A stretch of DNA of 11,284 nt from JBPCPM01 sp050999155 (lineage in GTDB: Bacteria > Actinomycetota > Thermoleophilia > Solirubrobacterales > 70-9). The stretch is taken from positions 1 through 11,284 of the forward strand of contig JBPCPM010000109.1 in assembly GCA_050999155.1 (NCBI GenBank), given 5' to 3'. Both the position numbers and the translations under genes were made by a program. Below are positions 1 to 5,561 of the stretch, one piece after another. Below the pieces are notes generated by a model, which was not told the origin of the DNA, ran no database searches, and saw only the letters and a program-made list of their open reading frames with translations. Every line of letters starts with the position of its first letter. Position 1 is the stretch's first letter.

Positions 1-498
1 GGGAATGAGGAGCGTGGGGTGGTGGGTGTGTGGGGGGGACCTTGCGCATGCCAGACCTTGGCCGCCCCCCACGACCACCGCCGCCTCGGCCCCGGCCTGC
101 CGGTCTGCGGTCAGCGCCTCCAGCGCCGCGACCCGCAAGCCGGCCAGGTGCGGCGGCGGGGCGATGTGGGAGGCGAAGCCGGTCCCACGGGAGGGGTAGA
201 ACCGGACCGGTCGCGGAGCCAGGTAGGCGCCCAGCTCCCGGGCCAGATCGGCGGCCGAGCGGTCGTCGGCGGTGACGAACAACGTCGGGCGCCCGCCCAG
301 CGCGCGGTCGTCGTCGACGAGCGCGGCACAGACGTAGGGGCGCAGCGAGGCGGATACGAAAGCCCGGGCTGGGGCGCCGGGCCGGGCGGCGGCGGCCTCG
401 GCCGCGAACGCCGCGAAGCGCTCGTCGGGGTGGGCGATCTGCAGGAGGCTGCGCAGGGGCATGGCGGGCAAGAGGGGCCCGAGGCCCCTCGGGCCCAT
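1..498 (-). CDS. mfd: Transcription-repair coupling factor Mfd, N-terminal part (cut by left edge)
   Basis: Reading the minus strand from the ATG at 498 gives an open frame of 166 codons to the window edge. Mfd is the ATP-dependent translocase that removes RNA polymerase stalled at DNA lesions and recruits UvrA. Only the UvrB-like N-terminal part is present here. The stretch FVTADDRSAADLARELGAYL (residues 74-93), followed by RFYPSRG and SHIAPPPHLAGLRVAAL (99-126), reads like the start of actinobacterial Mfd proteins. A second ATG at 462 (giving MPLRSLLQ) is an equally good start. It would leave the 475-496 hairpin untranslated, and neither start has a clear ribosome binding site. The gene begins 28 bases after the crotonase gene stop. 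The last 20 or so residues before the edge no longer resemble the family (see findings). Identification is by recalled family resemblance; no helicase motif is inside the window. Confidence 0.82.
   Translation of the reverse strand, partial: MGPRGLGPLLPAMPLRSLLQIAHPDERFAAFAAEAAAARPGAPARAFVSASLRPYVCAALVDDDRALGGRPTLFVTADDRSAADLARELGAYLAPRPVRFYPSRGTGFASHIAPPPHLAGLRVAALEALTADRQAGAEAAVVVGGGQGLACARSPPHTHHPTLLIP
475..496 (-). other. GC-rich hairpin between crotonase gene and mfd
   Basis: GGGCCCGAGG at 475-484 and CCTCGGGCCC at 487-496 form a perfect 10-bp inverted repeat separated by two bases; as RNA this would be about a 9-bp stem with a 4-base loop. It lies just inside the longer mfd reading frame, or just upstream of the shorter one at 462. 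No T-run follows on either strand, so it is not a standard intrinsic terminator. It could attenuate read-through or mask initiation at 462. Confidence 0.45.
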
Positions 499-526
499 GG
501 TACGTCGCGGCAGGCCGGGCCGGACT

Positions 527-1264
527 TCAGGGGGCGGGGCCGGAACCCCGGTACGGCAGCCCGGCCCCGGAACGCTGGAACTCGGTCTGCCCGTCGCCCT
601 CCTGGCGTGTGCGTTCCAGCACGCCGTCGTGACCGTGCAGCAGCTCCTTGATCTGGGCCACCGAGGCGGGGTCGTGCTGGGCGACCTCGGCGGCGAGCTC
701 CATCGCGGCCTCCACGGTGCGCTCCGCCTCGACCACCCGGTGCACGAGGCCCCAGCGGTGGGCCTCTTCGGCGCCGACGACCCGGGAGGTCAGCAGCAGG
801 TCCTTGGCCACCGACAGCCCGCAGAGAGTGACGAGCCGGGCCGGGCCGACCGGGACGCCCAGGGCAGCTCCCGGGAAGCGGAGCTTGAGGTTGTCGCCGG
901 CCACCCGCAGGTCGCAGGCGATGGCCGCCTCGGCGCCTCCGCCGACCGTCGCGCCGGCGCAGGCGGCCACGGTGGCCCGGGGAAACGCCACGAGGGCCTC
1001 GTAGAGGTCGGCGAACAGCTCCATGCGGCGGATCGCGCCGTCGCGGTCGAGCTCCTCGCGCACGTCGGCCCCGGCGGACAGGCCGCGCACGTCGTCGGAG
1101 GCGAGGACCAGGACCCGGACGGCGTCGTCGGCCCGCGCGGCGGCGATATGGGCCACCAGCTCCTCGAGCATCGCGGAGTTCATCGCGTTGCGCGCCTCGG
1201 GACGCTGCAGTCGCAGCAGGCCAACGCCGTCGCGGTTCTCGAAGCTGGTGAGCCGCTCAGCCAT
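527..1264 (-). CDS. Enoyl-CoA hydratase/isomerase (crotonase) family protein
   Basis: This 245-residue protein has the crotonase fold, which binds acyl-CoA and stabilises an enolate in an oxyanion hole. The first oxyanion element is GLSAGAD (61-67). The second is GATVGGGAEAAIACDLR (104-120), with Glu112 in the position of the first catalytic Glu of rat enoyl-CoA hydratase. The second catalytic Glu, in the usual QPE(I/L) context, is replaced by Gly132 in RFPGAALGV. The protein may therefore not be a classical hydratase and could be an isomerase, hydrolase or other crotonase. The last 30 or so residues are polar and Gly/Arg-rich. Its ATG overlaps the pth stop by 8 bases, so the two genes are probably translationally coupled. 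It sits between pth and mfd, which suggests co-transcription rather than a shared function. The substrate cannot be told from the sequence. Confidence 0.9.
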   Translation of the reverse strand: MAERLTSFENRDGVGLLRLQRPEARNAMNSAMLEELVAHIAAARADDAVRVLVLASDDVRGLSAGADVREELDRDGAIRRMELFADLYEALVAFPRATVAACAGATVGGGAEAAIACDLRVAGDNLKLRFPGAALGVPVGPARLVTLCGLSVAKDLLLTSRVVGAEEAHRWGLVHRVVEAERTVEAAMELAAEVAQHDPASVAQIKELLHGHDGVLERTRQEGDGQTEFQRSGAGLPYRGSGPAP

Positions 1265-1835
1265 CGGTCTCGGGCTCTGAGGCCGTGAGCCGGTCGATCA
1301 GGCGCTGGGCCTCGTCGCAGGCGTCGGCGACGAGCTGCTCCACCTCGCCCGGCGCCTCGGAGAACCGCCCGAGCACGTGGGCCGAGACATGCTCGGGGTC
1401 GGTGCTGTCGGGCCGGCCCACGCCGATGCGCAGGCGCTGGAAGTCCGGCGATCCCAGCCCGGCCTTGAGGCTCTTGAGCCCATTGTGGCCGGCCAGCCCG
1501 CCGCCGAGACGGCTGCGGATCTCGCCGAAGGGCAGGTCGATCTCATCGTGCAGGACGACAACCCGGTCGAGCCCGACGCCGAGCTGTCCGCGGGCGGGGC
1601 CCGCGCTCTGGCCCGACTCGTTCATGAAGGTCATCGGCTGCAGCACGGCCACCCCCGGCCCGGCCGGTCGGGTGCGGCCCTGGGTGATCAGGCCCCGGTA
1701 GCGCTCGCGGGGGCGGGGAAGGTCCCAGCGGTCGGCCAGCTCGGCCGCCGCGCGAAAGCCGATGTTGTGGCGGGTTCCCTCGTACCGGGACCCGGGGTTG
1801 CCGAGCCCGACCACCAGCACATCGACGCTCGCCAT
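1257..1835 (-). CDS. pth: Peptidyl-tRNA hydrolase
   Basis: Pth cleaves the ester bond of peptidyl-tRNAs released prematurely from ribosomes, recycling the tRNA in the cytoplasm. The 192-residue length is typical. The diagnostic motifs are in order: GLGNPGSRYEGTRHNIGF (10-27) with Asn13 and catalytic His23; PMTFMNESG (67-75) with Asn72; HDEIDLPFGEIR (96-107) with Asp97; and GGGLAGHNGLKS (111-122) with His117/Asn118. The DFQRLRIGVGRP block and the C-terminal helix region follow. It starts 38 bases after the rplY stop, preceded by a weak GCGGGG element, and overlaps the next gene by 8 bases. It is therefore the middle of a likely rplY-pth-crotonase(-mfd) operon. All expected catalytic residues are present. 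Confidence 0.98.
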   Translation of the reverse strand: MASVDVLVVGLGNPGSRYEGTRHNIGFRAAAELADRWDLPRPRERYRGLITQGRTRPAGPGVAVLQPMTFMNESGQSAGPARGQLGVGLDRVVVLHDEIDLPFGEIRSRLGGGLAGHNGLKSLKAGLGSPDFQRLRIGVGRPDSTDPEHVSAHVLGRFSEAPGEVEQLVADACDEAQRLIDRLTASEPETDG

Positions 1836-1873
1836 TTCGCCCCGCTACGCCAACGCGCGAGCAGCGACAGGGG

Positions 1874-2575
1874 CTAGGAGTCCTCGGGGGACGACTCGCC
1901 GCCGCCCTCGCCGCCCTCGTCCCCCTCGGCGGCCTCTCCGCCCTCGGCGGCCTCCTCGCCCTCCTCGCCGACGAGCCCGGTCTCCTCCTCGAGTTCGGGC
2001 TCGGGCTCTTCCTCGGGGGGAGGCGCCATCGACACCACCGTCTCCTCGGGATCGTCCATGACCTCGACGCCCGAGGGGGCGGCGAGCGCCTCGACGTTGA
2101 TCGAGTCGCCGATCTCCATCGCGGAGACGTCGACCTCGATGCGCTCGGGAATGTCCGTGGGCAGGGCTTCGACGGTGACTTCGTTGAGCACGAGGTCGAC
2201 GATTCCCCCCTCCTTGGAACCGGGGGCGTCGTCCTCGCCGACCGTGCCCAGGGTGACGGTCGCCTGGATCTTGACGTCCAGGCGGACCTCCTGGAGGTCG
2301 ATGTGGATGTCGTGACCGCGGACCGGGTGGGTCTGGCGCTCCTTGAGCACGACCGGGACGACATCGACACCCTCGATGGACAGATCGAACAGGGCCTGGC
2401 CGGCGCCGAGCACGTTGCGCAACTCGCGGGCTTCGGTCACGAAGGGGCGCGCGTCGCCGCCACCGCTGTACACGATGCCGGGCACCTTGCCCTCGTTGCG
2501 CAGGCGGCGGGCGTTCGGTGAACCGGACTGGTCGGCGCCGCGAGGGGTCGCCGTGAGGTTTGGACGGTCTGCCAT
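1874..2575 (-). CDS. rplY: Ribosomal protein bL25, TL5/CTC type, with acidic C-terminal tail
   Basis: This protein binds 5S rRNA in the large ribosomal subunit. Residues 1-95 form the L25 5S-binding domain, including NARRLRNEGKVPGIVYSGG (21-39) and LKERQTHPVRGHDIHIDLQEV (77-97). Residues 96-184 are the TL5/CTC C-terminal beta domain (PERIEVDVSAMEIGDSINVE). Residues 186-233 are an extremely acidic, Gly-rich tail with no basic residue, encoded by low-complexity DNA at about 1877-2020. The frame is open back to 2719, but homology begins only at MADRPNLTATPRG. I chose the ATG at 2575 because the longer version would run into the divergent channel gene and gives low-information GC-rich sequence. 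An alternative ATG at 2596 adds seven residues. No Shine-Dalgarno motif precedes either start; a -10-like TATCCT lies 10 bases before 2575. The protein is 233 residues. In related genomes rplY usually follows prs; here the two are separated. Confidence 0.95.
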   Translation of the reverse strand: MADRPNLTATPRGADQSGSPNARRLRNEGKVPGIVYSGGGDARPFVTEARELRNVLGAGQALFDLSIEGVDVVPVVLKERQTHPVRGHDIHIDLQEVRLDVKIQATVTLGTVGEDDAPGSKEGGIVDLVLNEVTVEALPTDIPERIEVDVSAMEIGDSINVEALAAPSGVEVMDDPEETVVSMAPPPEEEPEPELEEETGLVGEEGEEAAEGGEAAEGDEGGEGGGESSPEDS

Positions 2576-2585
2576 GGGCCGGGAG

Positions 2586-2591
2586 AGGATA
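2586..2591 (-). promoter_or_regulatory. Possible rplY -10 element (TATCCT)
   Basis: On the minus strand TATCCT fits the TANNNT consensus of actinobacterial housekeeping promoters and ends 10 bases before the ATG at 2575. Transcription would start within a few bases of the start codon, giving a very short or absent leader, which would fit the missing ribosome binding site. No good -35 is seen; the expected place falls in the palindrome at 2602-2622. Confidence 0.4.
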
Positions 2592-2601
2592 GCCATCGTC
2601 T

Positions 2602-2622
2602 GGCCGGCGGGGCCCGCCGGCC
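2602..2622. promoter_or_regulatory. 21-bp palindrome between divergent rplY and K+ channel genes
   Basis: GGCCGGCGGG (2602-2611), one central G, and CCCGCCGGCC (2613-2622) form a perfect 10-bp-arm palindrome. It covers the expected -35 region of the proposed rplY promoter and lies upstream of the proposed channel-gene promoter. It could be an operator read by a dimeric regulator, or just a GC-rich chance palindrome. It has no adjoining T-run, so it is not an obvious terminator. Confidence 0.4.
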
Positions 2623-2662
2623 CGGGCGCGGCTCGCCGGCCCGCGGCCCCCCGACCACGTTC

Positions 2663-2668
2663 TAAGCT
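2663..2668 (+). promoter_or_regulatory. Possible -10 element of a leaderless K+ channel mRNA (TAAGCT)
   Basis: TAAGCT matches TANNNT and is followed by exactly six bases and then the GTG at 2675. That spacing puts the transcription start at or next to the start codon, so the mRNA would be leaderless. There is no Shine-Dalgarno motif in this stretch. No convincing -35 element is visible. Confidence 0.45.
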
Positions 2669-2674
2669 GTGGCC

Positions 2675-3862
2675 GTGGGCACGGGCAACCACCGGACCTT
2701 GGGCAAGACGCCCGGCCACGATGACCCCGAGCAGGGAGGGCGCGCACGGCTCCGTGCGTCCAAGGCCGAGTCAGTGCCCGTCGTGTTCCCGGGCAGCAAT
2801 GTCTCGCAGTGGCAGCGCCTGGGCCTGCGGCTGCTGCTGGCCACCGGCCTGATCCTGTTCGTGGCCCTCGTCGTGTTTGTGTTCAGCGATGGCTACGCGG
2901 ACACGACCAACGGCGACAGGCCGGACCTCCTGGACGGGATCTACTACGCGACCGTCACCGCGACGACCACCGGCTACGGGGACATCATTCCGGTGACCAC
3001 CGAGGCCCGGCTGGCCAGCACCTTCCTGGTCACCCCGGCCCGGGTCATGTTCCTCATCTTGCTCGTCGGCACTACGCTGGAGATCCTCGCCACCGGTACC
3101 AAGGAAGCGATCAAGTTGAGCCGCTGGGAACGAAAGCGCCGGGACCACTTCATCATCTGCGGATTCGGGGTCAAGGGCGCGGCCGCCGTCGACACCCTCC
3201 TCGGCCACGGCCACGAGCCGGACGCGATCGTGGTGATCGACACCGTCGAGTCCTCGATCGAGCGCGCCCAGCGAGCCAACTTCGTCTCGATCCGGGGCAA
3301 CGCCGGGTCGCAGGAGGTCCTGCAGCGCGCGGGGATCGACCACGCCAAGGGGGTCATCGTCGCCCCGAACCGTGACGACACGGCCGTCCTGATCACGCTG
3401 ACCGCGCGCGAGCTCAACCCCGAGGTGCCGATCGTGACGGCGGTTCGCGAGGAGGAGAACGTCCATCTGCTGCGCCAGTCGGGCGCGAGCTCGGTGATCT
3501 CGAGCTCCGGCGCCGCGGGCCGGCTGCTCGGACAGGCCACCTACGCGGCCGAGGTCGTCGATGTCCTCGAGGAGCTGCTGACCGTGGGCGAGGGCCTGGA
3601 CATCGTCAAGGTGATCGTCGACGAGGAGCTGGCCGGCAAGCGGACGACCGACCTGCCGGGACGGCTGGTCGTACAGCTGATCCGGGGCGAGCTGACCCTG
3701 AACCTCGATCAGGTGCGGGGCCAGGAGCTGCGCGAGGGCGATGAGCTGCTGTGCCTCACCGGCGAGCCGAAGGCGCGCAACGGGTCGCGGCCGGGCCACG
3801 GCGCGGGCAAGGGCACGGGCACGGTCGTCGCTACCGGTGGAGCGACCGTCCAGCAGGACTAG
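2675..3862 (+). CDS. Two-TM potassium channel with RCK (TrkA-N/TrkA-C) regulatory domain
   Basis: This is an inner-membrane K+ channel subunit of the MthK/Kch type, expected to be tetrameric and gated by a ligand on its cytoplasmic RCK ring. Numbering from GTG 2675 (395 aa), TM1 is about 49-71 (LGLRLLLATGLILFVALVVF). A pore helix follows, then the selectivity filter TGYGD (99-103) and TM2 at about 122-140. The TrkA-N Rossmann domain starts with HFIICGFGVKG; its GxGxxG is at 163-168 and the acidic Asp189 after beta-2 favours NAD(H) binding. A TrkA-C domain spans about 305-363, and a Gly/Thr-rich tail ends the protein. An in-frame GTG at 2669 is also possible. The later GTG at 2774 would drop most of the polar N-terminal segment but keep both TMs. 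The gene diverges from rplY and its 3' end overlaps the convergent phosphodiesterase gene by 32 bases. Confidence 0.94.
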   Translation: MGTGNHRTLGKTPGHDDPEQGGRARLRASKAESVPVVFPGSNVSQWQRLGLRLLLATGLILFVALVVFVFSDGYADTTNGDRPDLLDGIYYATVTATTTGYGDIIPVTTEARLASTFLVTPARVMFLILLVGTTLEILATGTKEAIKLSRWERKRRDHFIICGFGVKGAAAVDTLLGHGHEPDAIVVIDTVESSIERAQRANFVSIRGNAGSQEVLQRAGIDHAKGVIVAPNRDDTAVLITLTARELNPEVPIVTAVREEENVHLLRQSGASSVISSSGAAGRLLGQATYAAEVVDVLEELLTVGEGLDIVKVIVDEELAGKRTTDLPGRLVVQLIRGELTLNLDQVRGQELREGDELLCLTGEPKARNGSRPGHGAGKGTGTVVATGGATVQQD

Positions 3863-4598
3863 GGCCCTGTGCCGCAGGGTGCGGCGTCGTCTTGGTCGAT
3901 CCGGTCAGGTGGGAGAGCAGTCTCGGGTCGTTGCTGACGATGCCGTCTACCCCGAGATCGACCAGCTCGCCGATACGTGTCGGATCGTCGACCGTCCAGG
4001 CAATCAGCCGGAGGCCGAGCTCGCGCGTGGTCGCCACCAGCCGCCGGGTGATCAGCGGGTGAAAGACCCACAGGTTGCGGGCTCGCAGCTCGTCCTGGCC
4101 CTGCCGAACCACCGACGGCAGGCGGCGGCGGCCGAGCTCCAAGGCGATGGGGATGGCCGGCTTGGCCCACCAGGTCCGCGTCCAGTCGCGCGTGACGTGG
4201 GGCAGGGTCCAGCCCCGCTCGAGCGCCGGTTCGAGGCGGCGCAGTTCGGTGAGGACGGCTGGGATGCTCGTGCTGACCTGGGCGCGCGGCAGGAGGCCGT
4301 GGCGGCGCAGCCCCTCCACGAGGGCTGGCTCGGCCCCCCTGGCCTTGATGTCGCAGTCGAAGACGACCCGGTCCAGCGGCGGTCGGCTGAAGGCCTCCAG
4401 CACCGCGTCGAGCGTGAGCACGCCCGGCCGCTCGGCGTCGTGGAGGTCGTGGGCGATCATGATCTTCTCGCCCACCGGCAGCACGTCGAACTCGATCACC
4501 TCGACACCGACCTCCAGCGCCCGCTCGAAGCTCGCGAGGGTGTTTCCGGAGACCAGCGCGTCGGCGCCCTTGTGGCCGACCCGCACGACTCCGGTCAT
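3831..4598 (-). CDS. Glycerophosphodiester phosphodiesterase family protein
   Basis: GDPD enzymes hydrolyse glycerophosphodiesters to glycerol-3-phosphate and an alcohol. The 255-residue TIM barrel begins VRVGHKGADALVSGNTLASF and carries the core residues His9, the ExD pair Glu36/Asp38 (IEFDV) and His50 (AHD). The C-terminal signature, AWTVDDPTRI followed by LGVDGIVSNDPRLL (about 208-231), is typical. Two departures are visible: Lys10 replaces the usual Arg of the HR motif, and the usual PENT is SGNT. Metal-binding residues are kept, so activity is plausible but substrate preference may differ. No signal peptide is seen, so it is probably cytoplasmic. The start ATG has no clear ribosome binding site. 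The gene is convergent with the channel gene (32-bp tail overlap) and divergent from the lipoprotein gene. Confidence 0.92.
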   Translation of the reverse strand: MTGVVRVGHKGADALVSGNTLASFERALEVGVEVIEFDVLPVGEKIMIAHDLHDAERPGVLTLDAVLEAFSRPPLDRVVFDCDIKARGAEPALVEGLRRHGLLPRAQVSTSIPAVLTELRRLEPALERGWTLPHVTRDWTRTWWAKPAIPIALELGRRRLPSVVRQGQDELRARNLWVFHPLITRRLVATTRELGLRLIAWTVDDPTRIGELVDLGVDGIVSNDPRLLSHLTGSTKTTPHPAAQGPSPAGRSLHR

Positions 4599-4728
4599 CG
4601 GCCGGTGCCTGCCTGCAGGATGTTTCGAGGATCCGCCACGAGTCCAACCCTAGTGGTGGACCACATACGCAAGGCAGGCGCACCCTGTACGGTTGCCACG
4701 CACCGTTCCCGTTGGCAGGAGCTTCACT
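4599..4728. other. Divergent intergenic region, phosphodiesterase / lipoprotein genes
   Basis: These 130 bases hold both promoters. On the plus strand TACGGT (4688-4693) is a possible -10 for the lipoprotein gene. On the minus strand TAGGGT (RC of 4647-4652) is a possible -10 for the phosphodiesterase gene. Neither has a convincing -35. A short dyad, GTGG-A-CCAC, lies near 4655-4664. No coding signal is seen. Confidence 0.3.
4717..4721 (+). promoter_or_regulatory. Ribosome binding site (AGGAG) that sets the lipoprotein start
   Basis: AGGAG lies seven bases before the TTG codon at 4729. The frame is open back to a TTG at 4693, but the longer version would put extra polar residues ahead of the signal peptide. 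This site therefore decides for TTG 4729. Confidence 0.75.
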
Positions 4729-5211
4729 TTGCGCATCGCTCGCCGTCTTGCAGCCCTCATGGGCGTCTGTGTCCTGATCGTCGCCGGTTGCGGCGAAGGT
4801 GACGAGGACAAGATCCGTAGCGCCGTCGAGGACTTCGTCGCGGCCAGCAACGATCGCGACTTCAAGAAGGTCTGCGAGCTCTTCGGGGCCGACACCCGCA
4901 AGCAGCTCGAGCAGCAGGGCGGCAAGGACTGCCAGAAGCTCCTCGAGGACGCAGCGGTCGACGACGCTCCCAAGATCGAGGCCACCATCCAGACGGTCAC
5001 GGTCGACGGCGACCGCGCCACGGTCGATGCCCGCCTCAAGACCGGCGACCAGCCCGAGCAGCCCCAGCGCCTGGACCTCCGCAAGGAGGGTGAGGACTGG
5101 AAGCTGGTCTTCGGCGAGGCCCCGGCCCCGGCGACCGGCACCGAAGGCGACACCGGCGCCGCAACCGGTGCCGACACGGGCACGGGGACCGGGACCGACA
5201 CCGACAAGTAG
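4729..5211 (+). CDS. Small secreted lipoprotein, probable NTF2-like fold
   Basis: From TTG 4729 the protein is 160 residues. It opens with a lipoprotein signal peptide: RIARR, a hydrophobic stretch LAALMGVCVLIVAGC, and the lipobox V-A-G-C with Cys21 as the predicted lipidated residue. The mature part starts with a charged helix (DKIRSAVEDFVAASNDRDF, then KKVCELF), a Cys-containing segment (KDCQKLL), and alternating beta strands (ATIQTVTVDGDRATVDARL; LDLRKEGEDWKLVF). This layout resembles small SnoaL/NTF2-like or DUF4878-type lipoproteins, a common family in these actinobacteria. The tail (about 131-160) is a Thr/Gly/Asp/Ala-rich low-complexity linker. No catalytic residues can be named and the function is unknown. 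It is flanked by divergent and convergent neighbours, so it is probably monocistronic. Confidence 0.85.
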   Translation: MRIARRLAALMGVCVLIVAGCGEGDEDKIRSAVEDFVAASNDRDFKKVCELFGADTRKQLEQQGGKDCQKLLEDAAVDDAPKIEATIQTVTVDGDRATVDARLKTGDQPEQPQRLDLRKEGEDWKLVFGEAPAPATGTEGDTGAATGADTGTGTGTDTDK

Positions 5212-5561
5212 GGCTTCCGCCGGCTGGCGCGCCGGAGTCGGAAAGTCGGAAGGGCCAGAAACCGCTGGGCCCCGGCCGCCTGGCGGCGGGTCCTGTCGCG
5301 GGAGCACCCACGAGCTGCGATCGCCTGAGGGCGACGGTCTCGTGGCCTGTCTCCCACGCCACCCGCCGACAGTCCGCCCGCCCGTTGGGCCCGGGCCGCC
5401 CGCACGGCCGGGCAATGCTTCGGGCGTGCCGCAGGGTAGGCGGCCCAGCTCGCTGAACGTTTAGCGGCGCCAACGCACCGAAAAGCGTTCAGCGAGCACC
5501 GTGGGGATGGTCCCGACAGGCAGCGCCGCCGGCCCTGGGAAGTTGGAAGTTCCGCAAGCCC
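5212..5561. other. Intergenic region between convergent lipoprotein gene and prs
   Basis: About 350 bases without a gene I can support; all frames through it are shadows or low-information. It holds a short hairpin right after the lipoprotein stop (CCGGC 5220-5224, GCCGG 5231-5235, no T-run), a 13-bp perfect palindrome (GCCGCC-T-GGCGGC, 5275-5287), and the long inverted repeat at 5448-5497 listed separately. The region is longer than other gaps here and could hold both genes' termination signals or a small RNA. I cannot match it to a known RNA family. Confidence 0.5.
5448..5497 (-). terminator. Long structured inverted repeat downstream of prs
   Basis: GCTCGCTGAACG (5448-5459) and CGTTCAGCGAGC (5486-5497) are a perfect 12-bp inverted repeat around 26 bases. 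On the minus strand the stem extends past a one-base C bulge by TTT/AAA, and an inner hairpin GGTGC-GTTG-GCGCC can form with one G-U pair. The matching plus-strand inner pair would be C-A, so the fold favours an RNA made from the prs strand. It lies 65 bases past the prs stop. No U-run follows, so it is not a canonical terminator. It could be a 3'-UTR stabiliser, a Rho-related element or a protein/recombinase site. Confidence 0.5.

Noticed and set aside
19..651. Plus-strand frames at the left end (210 and 275 codons)
   Set aside because: The minus strand there encodes Mfd and a crotonase with family motifs. The plus frames are shadows.
2576..2719. 48-residue N-terminal extension of bL25
   Set aside because: The sequence is low-information and GC-rich, overlaps the divergent channel gene start, and precedes the normal L25 N-terminus.
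3859..5415. 518-codon open frame on the minus strand
   Set aside because: It crosses the phosphodiesterase gene out of frame and the lipoprotein gene antisense. The residue pattern is that of a shadow frame, and the true genes there have clear motifs and starts.
5212..5447. RNase P RNA or other known structured RNA in the lipoprotein-prs gap
   Set aside because: The short GGAAAGTC at 5240-5247 recalls RNase P RNA, but the surrounding conserved blocks are absent.
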